Assembly: GCA_944385705.1 (NCBI GenBank)
Contig: CALWYF010000003.1
Span: forward strand, 1-64,000
Origin: an uncultured Oscillospiraceae bacterium
Lineage (GTDB): Bacteria > Bacillota > Clostridia > Oscillospirales > Oscillospiraceae
Length of the DNA: 64,000 nucleotides
Direction of reading: 5' to 3'
Shown: piece after piece, positions 33,539-42,211 of the stretch
How positions within the stretch are numbered: position 1 is the first letter of the stretch
Layout of the letters: each line of letters starts with the position of its first letter
Notes under the pieces: generated by a model
Seen by the model: only the letters and a program-made list of their open reading frames with translations
Told to the model about the DNA's origin: nothing
Databases searched by the model: none
Program-made: the position numbers and the translations under genes

Positions 33539-34155
33539 TTTAATCCCTCCAAATAATTTTCAATATCGAAGTCTACGGTCTTTTCATCCTTGCGCAGGTA
33601 CAAAGGGTGGTGAGGATGGCCCTTGACGGAGCATTTCCCGGCCCGCAGCCAATGGGCTCCGTACTGCCGGCCGATCTCCACCATATCCCGGACACAGCCG
33701 GGGAGATAGGAGCGCTTTTCAATAATGGCGCCCCAGGCGGCCCAGACGGCAGGGGAGACTCCCGGGGCCACGTTTTGGAGTATGTATCGGAAGGCGGCCA
33801 TGTTTTCCCGGTGAAGCCGCAGGTTCAGCTCCCGGTCCATGTCGTCGGGCCGGGTGGCCCGCTGGGCATAGACGTTGAACATTATCCAGCTGTCGTAACC
33901 GTTGCCGGCGGCGATGCGGGAGACGGACTTGAGGGTATTGTCCAGATCGTCGGGGCGGGCGGTGGAGGGGTTTATGCCTATGCAGATGAGAGGGTTTGAA
34001 CCCCTGGTGCCCAGAATATAACGGTACTCGGTATAAAAATCCGGGACATACAGCCACTTGCTGCTGTCGTAATCATCTCCCTGACCGGAGAGGCTGAGAG
34101 CCTCTTCAAAGCTCAGGATGTCTATTGTCTGGCTTGCGCCCTGGGGAATATGCAC
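33511..34155 (-). CDS. DUF1643-domain protein
   Basis: 214 residues. The DUF1643 core is visible as R-Y-I-L-G, I-G-I-N-P-S-T-A-R-P-D-D-L-D-N-T, and F-N-V-Y-A-Q-R-A-T-x-P. The family has no established biochemical function; it is found in phages and bacteria and is sometimes linked to nucleic-acid modification. Start is GTG with GGAGG 8-9 bases upstream. Lies between the AEC transporter and the nitrilase. Confidence 0.85.
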   Translation of the reverse strand: MHIPQGASQTIDILSFEEALSLSGQGDDYDSSKWLYVPDFYTEYRYILGTRGSNPLICIGINPSTARPDDLDNTLKSVSRIAAGNGYDSWIMFNVYAQRATRPDDMDRELNLRLHRENMAAFRYILQNVAPGVSPAVWAAWGAIIEKRSYLPGCVRDMVEIGRQYGAHWLRAGKCSVKGHPHHPLYLRKDEKTVDFDIENYLEGLKCQSLPYVR

Positions 34156-34169
34156 CGGCCTTTACCTCC

Positions 34170-35090
34170 TTACAGTATCATATACAGCACCAGGGGGATG
34201 GTCACCATGGAGAAGACAGTGGAGAGCAGGATGCCCTCGGAGGTGAATACAGCGTCCCGGTCGTACTGGATAGCCAGCACCGAGACAATAACGGCGCTGG
34301 GGCTGGCGGCTATTATTGTAGAGGTGACCTTCAGCACCAGGTCATCCGTGACGAAGCCCAGCAGCAGCCATACCAGCAGGGGGCAGACCAGCAGCCGGAT
34401 GAAGCACATTATGTACAGCTTCCAGTTCTTGAAGGCATCCAGCAGGCCCACAGAGCCCAGAGAAGAGCCGATGACTATCATGGAAAGAGGCATGGTGGCT
34501 GCTGCCGTAGAGCTTGCAAGCTCCCGCAGAACTTCCGGAACAGGAGGATGCAGTACAAATATTGCCAAGGCCACAAAGGTGGCCAGCAGCGGTATGGTAA
34601 AGATATCCTTTAACCTGATGGTAACCTTGCCGCCGCTGCCCTGGAGCCGGTACACTCCGTAGGTGTAGAGAATAATGTTGAAGGGAATGCAGGATAGGGA
34701 ACAGTAAAAAACCGCTTCGCTGCCAAAGAGAGCCTCCACCACCGGCAGAGCGATGAACATGTTGTTCACCACGGCTATAAGCAGTTCAAAGAGAGGGGCA
34801 CGCTCACCCAGACCCATGACCCGGCAGCTTATGGCGGCCAGTATCCAGCCCACTACTATTGCAATACACAAGGCCAGCATTATTATGGCCAGCTCCCTGC
34901 CGGTCAGCCTGGCGTCAGTGACCAGGACGGAGTTTATTATAGTGGCGGTCATAAATACGTTTATGATCATCTTGCTGGCATCACGGGTAAACTCACGCCC
35001 GGCAAAGTTGGTTTTGGCGCAGAGATAACCGATGACCATCAAGACCACAAATATGGTCATCTTGGGGATCAGTGTTGAAACTTCCATCAA
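34170..35090 (-). CDS. AEC-family (auxin efflux carrier-like) transporter
   Basis: 306 residues with ten predicted membrane helices in two inverted halves, a short cytosolic loop in the middle, and the family pattern of N-N and P in the crossing helices (V-N-N-M-F-I-A-L-P-V near residue 108). Bacterial members export or import carboxylates such as malate. It follows mgtE by 9 bases in the ahcY operon. Substrate unknown. Confidence 0.88.
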   Translation of the reverse strand: MMEVSTLIPKMTIFVVLMVIGYLCAKTNFAGREFTRDASKMIINVFMTATIINSVLVTDARLTGRELAIIMLALCIAIVVGWILAAISCRVMGLGERAPLFELLIAVVNNMFIALPVVEALFGSEAVFYCSLSCIPFNIILYTYGVYRLQGSGGKVTIRLKDIFTIPLLATFVALAIFVLHPPVPEVLRELASSTAAATMPLSMIVIGSSLGSVGLLDAFKNWKLYIMCFIRLLVCPLLVWLLLGFVTDDLVLKVTSTIIAASPSAVIVSVLAIQYDRDAVFTSEGILLSTVFSMVTIPLVLYMIL

Positions 35091-35099
35091 CAGGGCTCC

Positions 35100-36509
35100 T
35101 TAAATGTTCAAAATGAGTTTTGCCATATAGATGTAAATCAAAAGGGACACGGCATCTGTGACGGTGGAGATGAGGGGATTTGCCATCACGGCCGGGTCAA
35201 CACCTATCTTCTCGGCAATAAGGGGCAGCATGGCTCCAACTACCTTGGCGAACATCACTATGAAAACGATGGACAAACTCACCGTAGCCGCCACCAGAAC
35301 GGTGACATTGGCGTTATGCAGCAGCCAGCTGTCCACCAGCAGCATCTTGCCGAAGTTCACCAGAGCCAGGCTCAGGCCGCAGAGCAAGGCCACCCGCCAC
35401 TCCTTCCAAATGACCTTAAGAGCGTCCTTGGGTTCGGTGTCACCGATGGAAAGGCTGCGTATGACGGCGGTGGAGGCCTGAGCCCCGGAGTTGCCGCCGG
35501 TGCCCATAAGCATGGGGATGAAGGCCACCAGCCCCGCCTGGACTGCCAGCATCTGCTCAAAGCTGGTGAGTATCATGCTGGTGAAAGTGGCGGATAGCAT
35601 CAAAAACATCAGCCAGGGTATGCGGTTTTTCCACATCTCGGCTGGCCCCGTGCGGGAATAGGGCTTGTCGGAGGGCAGGATACCGGCCATGATCTCGAAG
35701 TCCTCAGTGGCCTCCTGCTCCATTACGTCTATGATATCGTCGACGGTGACTATGCCCACCAGGCGGCCCTCGGTGTCCACCACCGGCAGGGCCATCAGGT
35801 CGTAGTCGGAGAACTTTTCGGACACGCTCTCCTGGTCCTCCGTGGTGGAGGCAAAGATCACGTTCCTGTCCATAAGGTCCTCTATTATGGTGTCGTCGTC
35901 GTTTAACAGCAGATCCTTGACAGTGACTATGCCCTCCAGCTTCCTGTCGGCGGAGATGACAAAGCAGACGTAAATGGTTTCCTTGTCCTCGCCTATGCGC
36001 CGGATGCGGGCGATGGACTCCCGCACGTTCATGTATTTTTTCAGATCCACAAACTCCGAGGTCATTATACTGCCGGCGGAGTTTTCCGGATAGCGAAGGT
36101 ATTGGTTGATAAGGCTGCGGGTGCCGGGAGTGGCTGCCCGCATGATACGCTTGACCACGTTGGCAGGCATTTCTTCCATCATGTCCACCGCATCGTCTAC
36201 GTACAGCTCTTCTATTATACCGGCCAGCTCCGAGTCGGTGATGGAGTTTATGATGCGCTCCTGCTCCGGGGCCTCAAAGTTTGCAAAAACGTCTGCCGCC
36301 GTCTCCTTGGACAGAAGCCTGAACACCATGGGCATGCGGTTGTCCTCTATCTGGGTGAGGAATTCCGCCACGTCGAACTCGTTCATTTCCTCCATGCGCC
36401 GCTGGAGCTGCTTCATGTCCCGTTTATCCAGCAGCTCCATGAGCTCGTCGCTGCGCTTTTCCTGCAGGGCCTCAAAGTCCATGTGCTGACTGTTTTCCTT
36501 TTCGTCCAA
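35100..36509 (-). CDS. mgtE: Magnesium transporter MgtE
   Basis: 469 residues from the TTG at 36509, which has GAGGGG eight bases upstream; a GTG at 36518 is too close to that site. Soluble MgtE_N domain (1-130), two CBS domains (about 135-260) that sense Mg2+, a plug helix, and five membrane helices with P-x-x-x-G-T-G-G-N-S-G-x-Q, the pore signature. Imports Mg2+ as a dimer. No M-box riboswitch is seen, consistent with transcription from the ahcY promoter instead. Confidence 0.95.
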   Translation of the reverse strand: MDEKENSQHMDFEALQEKRSDELMELLDKRDMKQLQRRMEEMNEFDVAEFLTQIEDNRMPMVFRLLSKETAADVFANFEAPEQERIINSITDSELAGIIEELYVDDAVDMMEEMPANVVKRIMRAATPGTRSLINQYLRYPENSAGSIMTSEFVDLKKYMNVRESIARIRRIGEDKETIYVCFVISADRKLEGIVTVKDLLLNDDDTIIEDLMDRNVIFASTTEDQESVSEKFSDYDLMALPVVDTEGRLVGIVTVDDIIDVMEQEATEDFEIMAGILPSDKPYSRTGPAEMWKNRIPWLMFLMLSATFTSMILTSFEQMLAVQAGLVAFIPMLMGTGGNSGAQASTAVIRSLSIGDTEPKDALKVIWKEWRVALLCGLSLALVNFGKMLLVDSWLLHNANVTVLVAATVSLSIVFIVMFAKVVGAMLPLIAEKIGVDPAVMANPLISTVTDAVSLLIYIYMAKLILNI

Positions 36510-36542
36510 AACTATCACCCCTCGGTGTATCTTAAAGGGGCT

Positions 36543-37778
36543 TTATACCCCCAGGTAATCCTGCTGCTCCCGACTGAGAGTGTCTATTTCAATGCCCATG
36601 GCCTTAAGCTTGCGCCGGGCCACAGCCTCGTCCAGCTCCCTCGGCACGGGGATGACTCCGGGCTGAAGCTGCCCTCTGTGCTTCGCCAGGTACTCTGCGC
36701 TGAGAGCCTGAACGGCAAAGCTCATGTCCATTATCTCTGCCGGATGGCCGTCCCCGGCCGCCAGGTTAACCAGTCTGCCCTCGGCAATGGTAAAGAGGGT
36801 CTTGCCGTTAGGCAGCACATAGCCCTGGATATTGTGCCGGGCCTCGTATTTTTCTACGGCCAGCTTCTCCAGCCCCGCCATGTCCACCTCCACGTCGAAG
36901 TGGCCGGCGTTGGTGAGGATAGCTCCGTCCTTCATAACTTCAAAATGCTCCTTGGTAATGACGCCGCTGCAGCCGGTGACGGTGATGAACATGTCTCCCA
37001 GCCTTGCCGCCTTGGCCATGGGCATCACCTCGTAGCCGTCCATAACGGCCTCCAGGGCCCGCACCGGGTCGGTCTCGGTGACGATGACCTTGGCCCCCAG
37101 GCCTTTGGCCCGGAGGGCTACTCCCTTGCCGCACCAGCCGTAGCCGGAGACTACCACGTATTTGCCGGCGACTATCAGATTCGTAGTGCGGTTGATGCCG
37201 TCCCAGACGGACTGGCCGGTGCCATAGCGGTTGTCAAACATGTGCTTGCAGTCGGCCTCGTTGACCATCACCATGGGGAAACGGAGGCTTCCCTCCCTGG
37301 TCATGGCCTTCAGCCGGTGTATGCCGGTGGTGGTCTCCTCGCAGCCTCCCAGAACATTGGGGATAAGCTCGGTATACTTGGTGTGCATCAAGTGGACCAG
37401 GTCGCCGCCGTCGTCAATAATGATGTTGGGCCCGGCTTCCAGCACCTTGCACAGGCAGTCTTCATATTCATCCATGGAGCAGCCGTAACGGGCAAAGACC
37501 TCCATGCCTCCGGCAGCCAGAGCTGCCGCCACGTCGTCCTGGGTGGACAGGGGATTGGAGCCGGTGACGAACATCTTGGCTCCGCCCATCTCCAGCACCC
37601 GGCAGAGGTAGGCCGTCTTGGCCTCCAGATGTACCGACAGGGCTATCTTCAGCCCCTGAAAGGGCTTTTCCCGGGCAAAATCAACGCCGATGCCCTTCAA
37701 AACCGGCATATTGCGCTCCACCCATTTTATCTTCATTTCTCCCGAAGGGGCAAGATTTATGTCTCTTATATAGCTCAT
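36543..37778 (-). CDS. ahcY: S-adenosylhomocysteine hydrolase
   Basis: 411 residues from the ATG at 37778 (GGGAGG eight bases upstream); the ATG-like start at 37805 lacks a site. Splits S-adenosylhomocysteine to adenosine and homocysteine, keeping methyltransferases uninhibited. NAD-binding loop G-Y-G-W-C-G-K-G, substrate residues in T-G-S-N-P-L-S-T-Q-D-D and H-L-M-H are visible, and the length fits the shorter bacterial/archaeal form that lacks the 40-residue insert. First of six genes on this strand. Confidence 0.96.
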   Translation of the reverse strand: MSYIRDINLAPSGEMKIKWVERNMPVLKGIGVDFAREKPFQGLKIALSVHLEAKTAYLCRVLEMGGAKMFVTGSNPLSTQDDVAAALAAGGMEVFARYGCSMDEYEDCLCKVLEAGPNIIIDDGGDLVHLMHTKYTELIPNVLGGCEETTTGIHRLKAMTREGSLRFPMVMVNEADCKHMFDNRYGTGQSVWDGINRTTNLIVAGKYVVVSGYGWCGKGVALRAKGLGAKVIVTETDPVRALEAVMDGYEVMPMAKAARLGDMFITVTGCSGVITKEHFEVMKDGAILTNAGHFDVEVDMAGLEKLAVEKYEARHNIQGYVLPNGKTLFTIAEGRLVNLAAGDGHPAEIMDMSFAVQALSAEYLAKHRGQLQPGVIPVPRELDEAVARRKLKAMGIEIDTLSREQQDYLGV

Positions 37779-37811
37779 TGTGATACCTCCCGCAATTTTT
37801 CTCACCGGAAT

Positions 37812-37840
37812 ATTCTACCACGCCAAAGTTTTTATTACAA
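37812..37840 (-). promoter_or_regulatory. Promoter of the ahcY operon
   Basis: Minus strand TTGTAA (37840-37835), 17 bases, TAGAAT (37817-37812), 34 bases ahead of the ahcY ATG. Confidence 0.6.
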
Positions 37841-37990
37841 GGACAAGATATGCGGTGACAGATACTCTCACTGTGTTTTCCGCTTATTTTTCCTTATTAT
37901 AAATCCCTATTCAACAGCGCCGAATGACCGACTTCTTGGTATTACATAACTATAATAAATTTATCTTATGTAAACTCAGGAGGCAAGATG

Positions 37991-40321
37991 ATGGAGTTTG
38001 GGGGACAGGAAAAACTGAGGGCGCTGAAAGGCGGGGGGACCCTTGGGCAGGTGGACGGCCGGTTTCTTCTGGCGGGCCGCTGCGGCATTTACATGAGTCT
38101 GGGCTGCGCCATGGCCTGCGCCCGGGTGCTGGAGAACGGAGCGCCCTTCGGCATGGCCATGGCGGCCTGCTCCGGGGCGGGGGTCAGCGGGGTCTTTGCT
38201 CTGGCGGGGGCGGCCCTGGGCTACCTTATAAGCGGGGGCATAGAGTGGGGTATACGCTACATAGCGGCGGCGGTGCTGGTGTATACCATTTCCTTTGTGT
38301 TCCATGAGCTGAGCATATATAAAAATCCTTATTTTATGCCCACGGCGGCGGCTCTGGTAATGGGCTTTACAGGATTTCTGGGCAGCTTTTCCACGGCAGT
38401 GGGGACGGTGCCTCTGGCGGCGGAGCTGTTTTTGGAGACGGCCCTGGCCTTTGGCGGTACCTATTTCTTCCGGGAGGCGCTGAACTCCCGCCCCTGCACC
38501 ACTGAGACGGCGGAGCTGCGCCACAGCGTATCGGTGATGATAATGGCGGCCTGCCTGCTGATGGCGGCTTCCCGCCTGGTGATATTTGACACTGTCTCTC
38601 TGGGCCGAGTGCTGGCCCTGCTGCTGGTAATGACCTCAGCCATGAAGGGTGGCCTGCTCACCGGGGCTGCCGTAGGCACGGTGCTGGGCCTGGCCATGGA
38701 CGTGGCCCATCAGGGTGCGCCTTTTTATACCATGGCCTATTCCTTTTCCGGGCTTTTGTCCGGGGTCTTCGGTAAGCACGGCCGGGTGCTTTTTGTCCTC
38801 AGCTTCATCCTCTCCGGGGCTTTGGCGGTGATATGTGCCTGGAACACCCAAGTGTATGTAGGGGCGCTGTTTGAGACTTTCTGTGCCTCGGTAATATTTA
38901 TGCTGCTGCCTTCCACACTGCTGATGCACATAGGGCTGATGCTCCAGAGCATGGAGCGGGGCAGCGGAGAGACAGGGCTGCGGCGCTTTGTGGCGGGGCG
39001 GGTGAAAAACCTCAGCGAGGCCTATGCCCAGCTCTTCGACACGGTACGCCGTAGCATAACCGAGCCCTATAACGACGAGAACATAGCCCGTATTTATGAC
39101 CGGGCGGCGGACGAGGTCTGCGTGCGCTGCAAGTACAAGAACCGCTGCTGGAACGCAGAGTATATGGATACCCTCTCTGCCATGAACGACGCCACCCAGG
39201 CCATGATAGAACACGGCAGCCTGGAGGTGCAGGACCTGCCGGAGTTTTTCCGGGAAAAGTGCGAGAACCTGCCGGCCTTTGTGGCGGCGGTAAACGGAGA
39301 ACTGCGGGGCATGTCCTACCGCCGTCAGCTGCGCTCCTACCTGTCGGAGAACCGGAATGTGGCCTGGGGCCAGTATCTGGACATCTCGGAGATACTGGGG
39401 AGCGTGGCCAGCGAGCTGGGCAGCAAGGGTGGGGCTGAGCCTCTCACTGAGAGGCGGCTGCTGCGCTATCTCCGCAGCCTGGACATGGACGCCGATGCCT
39501 CAGTGTACCGGGACGGCAGCGGCAGGCTGCGCGTCACCATCGAGTGCGGCACTCTTGCCCCGCTGATAAAGGACGCGGACTATCTGGAAAAGCTCTCCCA
39601 GGTAGTGGGGGCCAGGCTGTGCCAGCCCTACGAACTGGGAGAGGACAGCTCCAGCCTCACCCTGCTGGAGGCCGAGCCTCTGGCGGTGTCTGTGGGCATT
39701 GCGGCATTGAAAAAACGGGGAGAGCGGGTCAGCGGCGACAAGGGCACTTATTTCAAAACCGACGCTGGAGTGCTCTGCGTCATTCTGGCCGACGGCATGG
39801 GCTGCGGAGATGAGGCGGCCAAGGACAGCGGTCAGGTCGTGGATATTCTGGAAAAATTCCTCCGCTCGGGAGTGGACCCGGCGGTGGCAATGAAGATACT
39901 TAATTCCGTGCTGCTGCTCCGGGGCGGGGACAGCTGGGGCTATGCCACGGTGGATCTGATGTGCGTAGACCTGTTTTCCGGGGAGACCTGTTTTTATAAA
40001 TACGGGGCGGCCCCCTCCTATGTCAAGAACGGCCGCAACATAAAACGCATAAAATGTGAGACTCTGGCGGCAGGCCTCACCGGTGGGGACGGCATAGCCC
40101 CGGACATCGTGCGCATGCGCCTGCGCCCCGGCTCTACTGCCGTCATAGCCACCGACGGGGTACTGGCGGACACGGAGGACGACTGGCTCAAGGAACTGCT
40201 GCTCCGGGGCTGGGAGGACATGAAGGAGCTGGCCCGGGCGGTGCTGAAGGAATCGGAAAAGCGCTACGGGGCCGCCGACGATATGACCGTAGTTACTGTG
40301 AGAGTAGAGGAGCGCCTATGA
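37991..40321 (+). CDS. spoIIE: Stage II sporulation protein E (PP2C phosphatase)
   Basis: 776 residues; the ATG at 37991 has AGGAGG seven bases upstream, and another ATG at 37988 is adjacent. About ten membrane helices occupy residues 30-320, then a regulatory region (320-560) and a C-terminal PP2C-type phosphatase with A-D-G-M-G-C-G-D-E-A, G-G-D-S-W-G-Y-A-T-V-D and A-D-D-M-T-V-V-T-V. SpoIIE dephosphorylates SpoIIAA to release sigma F in the forespore and helps polar division. A TATAAT hexamer stands at 37951-37956 without a clear -35, as in Spo0A-activated promoters. Its presence indicates a spore former. Confidence 0.95.
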   Translation: MEFGGQEKLRALKGGGTLGQVDGRFLLAGRCGIYMSLGCAMACARVLENGAPFGMAMAACSGAGVSGVFALAGAALGYLISGGIEWGIRYIAAAVLVYTISFVFHELSIYKNPYFMPTAAALVMGFTGFLGSFSTAVGTVPLAAELFLETALAFGGTYFFREALNSRPCTTETAELRHSVSVMIMAACLLMAASRLVIFDTVSLGRVLALLLVMTSAMKGGLLTGAAVGTVLGLAMDVAHQGAPFYTMAYSFSGLLSGVFGKHGRVLFVLSFILSGALAVICAWNTQVYVGALFETFCASVIFMLLPSTLLMHIGLMLQSMERGSGETGLRRFVAGRVKNLSEAYAQLFDTVRRSITEPYNDENIARIYDRAADEVCVRCKYKNRCWNAEYMDTLSAMNDATQAMIEHGSLEVQDLPEFFREKCENLPAFVAAVNGELRGMSYRRQLRSYLSENRNVAWGQYLDISEILGSVASELGSKGGAEPLTERRLLRYLRSLDMDADASVYRDGSGRLRVTIECGTLAPLIKDADYLEKLSQVVGARLCQPYELGEDSSSLTLLEAEPLAVSVGIAALKKRGERVSGDKGTYFKTDAGVLCVILADGMGCGDEAAKDSGQVVDILEKFLRSGVDPAVAMKILNSVLLLRGGDSWGYATVDLMCVDLFSGETCFYKYGAAPSYVKNGRNIKRIKCETLAAGLTGGDGIAPDIVRMRLRPGSTAVIATDGVLADTEDDWLKELLLRGWEDMKELARAVLKESEKRYGAADDMTVVTVRVEERL

Positions 40322-40689
40322 GATACAGGATGAGGGACAGGCTCATGGACCTGGTCACCGGCCTGCCGCTGAGTTTCGGCGTTCTCAGGAGGAGACGCCG
40401 CCGGGAGAATCTGCCGGTAGTGCGGGGAAATATGCGCCGGGTCATTGTGGTGCAGCCCCCGGACCCCATGTTTACCCAGGCAATGTTCATCCTTCGGGAC
40501 GACTATTTCCAGACCCCCGGCATAAGCAGCCAGGAGCTTCTGAAACAGGCCCGGGAGGCAGCCCGGGACTATGTGGACCAAGCCATACCTGCCGACCCGG
40601 TGCGCCCGGTATTTCCCACCGCCATGTCAGTTTTTGCGCTGGGAGCGGCAGCGGCCATATTTGCACTTTGGTTGGGAGGGGTGATATAG
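40318..40689 (+). CDS. Small membrane-anchored protein coupled to spoIIE
   Basis: 123 residues; its ATG overlaps the spoIIE stop (ATGA). A very basic stretch (R-R-R-R-R-R-E-N, about 24-32) is followed by R-R-V-I-V-V-Q-P-P-D-P-M-F-x-Q-A-M-F-I-L and a C-terminal membrane helix (about 103-121). The tail-anchored layout puts the soluble part in the cytoplasm. I recall no described family with certainty; similar short proteins in Clostridia are sometimes named translation initiation factor 2, without support. Its coupling suggests a sporulation-linked role. Confidence 0.7.
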   Translation: MRYRMRDRLMDLVTGLPLSFGVLRRRRRRENLPVVRGNMRRVIVVQPPDPMFTQAMFILRDDYFQTPGISSQELLKQAREAARDYVDQAIPADPVRPVFPTAMSVFALGAAAAIFALWLGGVI

Positions 40690-40726
40690 AGAATAAGGAA
40701 TAACGAATAGTGAACAATGCTTAACA

Positions 40727-40758
40727 GTGAAAGCTCCCCGGAACCGGGGAGCTTTCAC
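40727..40758. terminator. Terminator after the spoIIE unit
   Basis: GTGAAAGCTCCCCGG, AA loop, CCGGGGAGCTTTCAC: perfect 15-bp stem 37 bases after the stop. Confidence 0.75.
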
Positions 40759-40811
40759 CTTTCTAAAGAGGAGCAGCGGAATGAGCGCCCTCTGATTTTT
40801 TGCCATAGGCA

Positions 40812-40848
40812 TAAAAAATCGGAGCAAGCGATATGCAGCTTGCTCCGA
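40812..40848 (-). terminator. Terminator of tRNA-Gln
   Basis: On minus, TCGGAGCAAGC (40848-40838) pairs with GCTTGCTCCGA (40829-40819), followed by a run of six to seven U. It starts 2-3 bases after the CCA end. Confidence 0.85.
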
Positions 40849-40850
40849 CG

Positions 40851-40924
40851 TGGCAGCGGGAGAAGGATTCGAACCCTCACATACGGAGTCAGAGTCCGCT
40901 GTGCTACCTTTACACAATCCCGCT
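40851..40924 (-). tRNA. tRNA-Gln, anticodon CUG
   Basis: 74 bases including an encoded CCA. Acceptor AGCGGGA pairs with TCCCGCT over 7 bp; short D-arm GTG/CAC with A-G-G-T-A in the loop; anticodon arm GCGGA-CTCTGAC-TCCGT gives anticodon CTG; 4-base variable loop; T-arm GAGGG-TTCGAAT-CCTTC. The arm sequence GCGGACTCTGACTCCG is that of Clostridial tRNA-Gln. Reads CAG. It has its own promoter and terminator. Confidence 0.93.
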
Positions 40925-40937
40925 AAACGCAAGAGCT

Positions 40938-40965
40938 ATTATACATGCTTTTCGGGATTTGTCAA
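40938..40965 (-). promoter_or_regulatory. Promoter of tRNA-Gln
   Basis: Minus strand TTGACA (40965-40960), 16 bases, TATAAT (40943-40938): full consensus. Its -35 box overlaps the last codon and stop of the upstream DUF3810 gene (ends 40962). Confidence 0.85.
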
Positions 40966-42131
40966 GAATTATTTTCAGATATTTGATTATTTTCTGCGGC
41001 GTGGTCCAGGGCTTGGGGGAGATAGTAGCACACCAGCATATCCACACAGGCTCCGTAGCTCTTCAGCCCCAGCTCCTGGTCATAGCTCTGGAGCAGACCT
41101 TCGTGAAAGCTGTTGGACACGGTCTGCACCGGGGTCTCGAACTGGTTCCAATAGGCCCGGTTCAGGGCCATGTCCAGCAGCACTGAGTCACTGAGACTTT
41201 CATACACTGCCTCCCAGCGGCTGTAGGCGGCGTCATACAGGGCATTGCCAAGATAGGTGTAGGCCAGCAGACAGCCGGAGTAGCCGTAGTCCACATCTCC
41301 GGACTCCATGCAGGAGAGCACGGCGGCAAAGTTTGCATCCTGTTCCCGGGCCACCCGGCGCTGGTGGGCCAGCTCATGGGACACGGTAGAGGGGAAGAGA
41401 CTGTCGGGAAAGTCGGTGTTCACACAGGCCTCCCCGGTGAAGGGAAAGAAGAAACCGGTGTAATCCATGTAGCTCAAAAGCCGGGAGGAGATTATGCCCT
41501 TTACCGGCAGGTCCGGCCCGGCCAGGCTGGGATGGAGCCGCTCCGTGTTTTGGTATATCTCCGCCGAACGGGCTATGATATCGGCTTTGTCTACGGTGTA
41601 GAAGCCACGTTCGTCCCGGCTGACCTGCTCCCCGTATTCATTCAAAAGGTCTGCAAAGTATTTGGTCACCGTCTCCAGTTCATCCACGGATATCTCCCGC
41701 TGCTCAAAGCCGCCGTCGGCGGCAAAATTGTCGGCATAGTAGTAGCTGCCCCAGAGCAGACTGTAGCCGGCATAGACCAGCAGAGCCGCAGAGAGCGGCG
41801 TCATAAACAGGGCATAAAGGCTCCTCAACCTCTTGCCCGGGCGCAGCAGCCCGACGAGCCTGTAAATCACCAGCCCCGCCACCAGAAGCGCGAAGGCCCA
41901 GATGAGTATCTCCGCCAAAGCTATGCTGCTCAGACCGGCGCAGAGCCCTGCCGCCCAGCGGTGAAAGGGCTGTATGTAATCGGCTACCAGCTTTTCGGTG
42001 AAAGCTCTGTTGCCCCGGCTCAGCAGGTGCAGGGCCAGCAGCGCCGCACCTATAAGAACGGCGGAGTGGGCGAAGGGACAAATTTTAAAGAGGGCCATGA
42101 GGCCAAAGCTTTTTTTCTCTCTGATTTCCAT
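40962..42131 (-). CDS. DUF3810 membrane protein with HExxH metalloprotease motif
   Basis: 389 residues from the ATG at 42131 (M-E-I-R-E-K-K). Three membrane helices lie in the first 140 residues; a large extracytoplasmic part follows with H-E-L-A-H-Q, a HExxH zinc site, near residue 245, and a downstream Glu-rich helix typical of DUF3810. Relatives are uncharacterised predicted membrane metallopeptidases. No strong ribosome binding site is visible, and a start at 42173 is possible. Transcribed toward tRNA-Gln. Confidence 0.82.
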   Translation of the reverse strand: MEIREKKSFGLMALFKICPFAHSAVLIGAALLALHLLSRGNRAFTEKLVADYIQPFHRWAAGLCAGLSSIALAEILIWAFALLVAGLVIYRLVGLLRPGKRLRSLYALFMTPLSAALLVYAGYSLLWGSYYYADNFAADGGFEQREISVDELETVTKYFADLLNEYGEQVSRDERGFYTVDKADIIARSAEIYQNTERLHPSLAGPDLPVKGIISSRLLSYMDYTGFFFPFTGEACVNTDFPDSLFPSTVSHELAHQRRVAREQDANFAAVLSCMESGDVDYGYSGCLLAYTYLGNALYDAAYSRWEAVYESLSDSVLLDMALNRAYWNQFETPVQTVSNSFHEGLLQSYDQELGLKSYGACVDMLVCYYLPQALDHAAENNQISENNS

Positions 42132-42211
42132 GGTACTATGATACCACAGGCCCGGCCGGGCCGCAAGGAACAAAGAATGGCAGAACTGTTAAATAAGTTC
42201 TGCCGTTCATT

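Noticed and set aside
36510..36560. M-box riboswitch for mgtE
   Set aside because: Only 33 bases separate ahcY and mgtE, too short for an M-box, and no related sequence lies ahead of ahcY.
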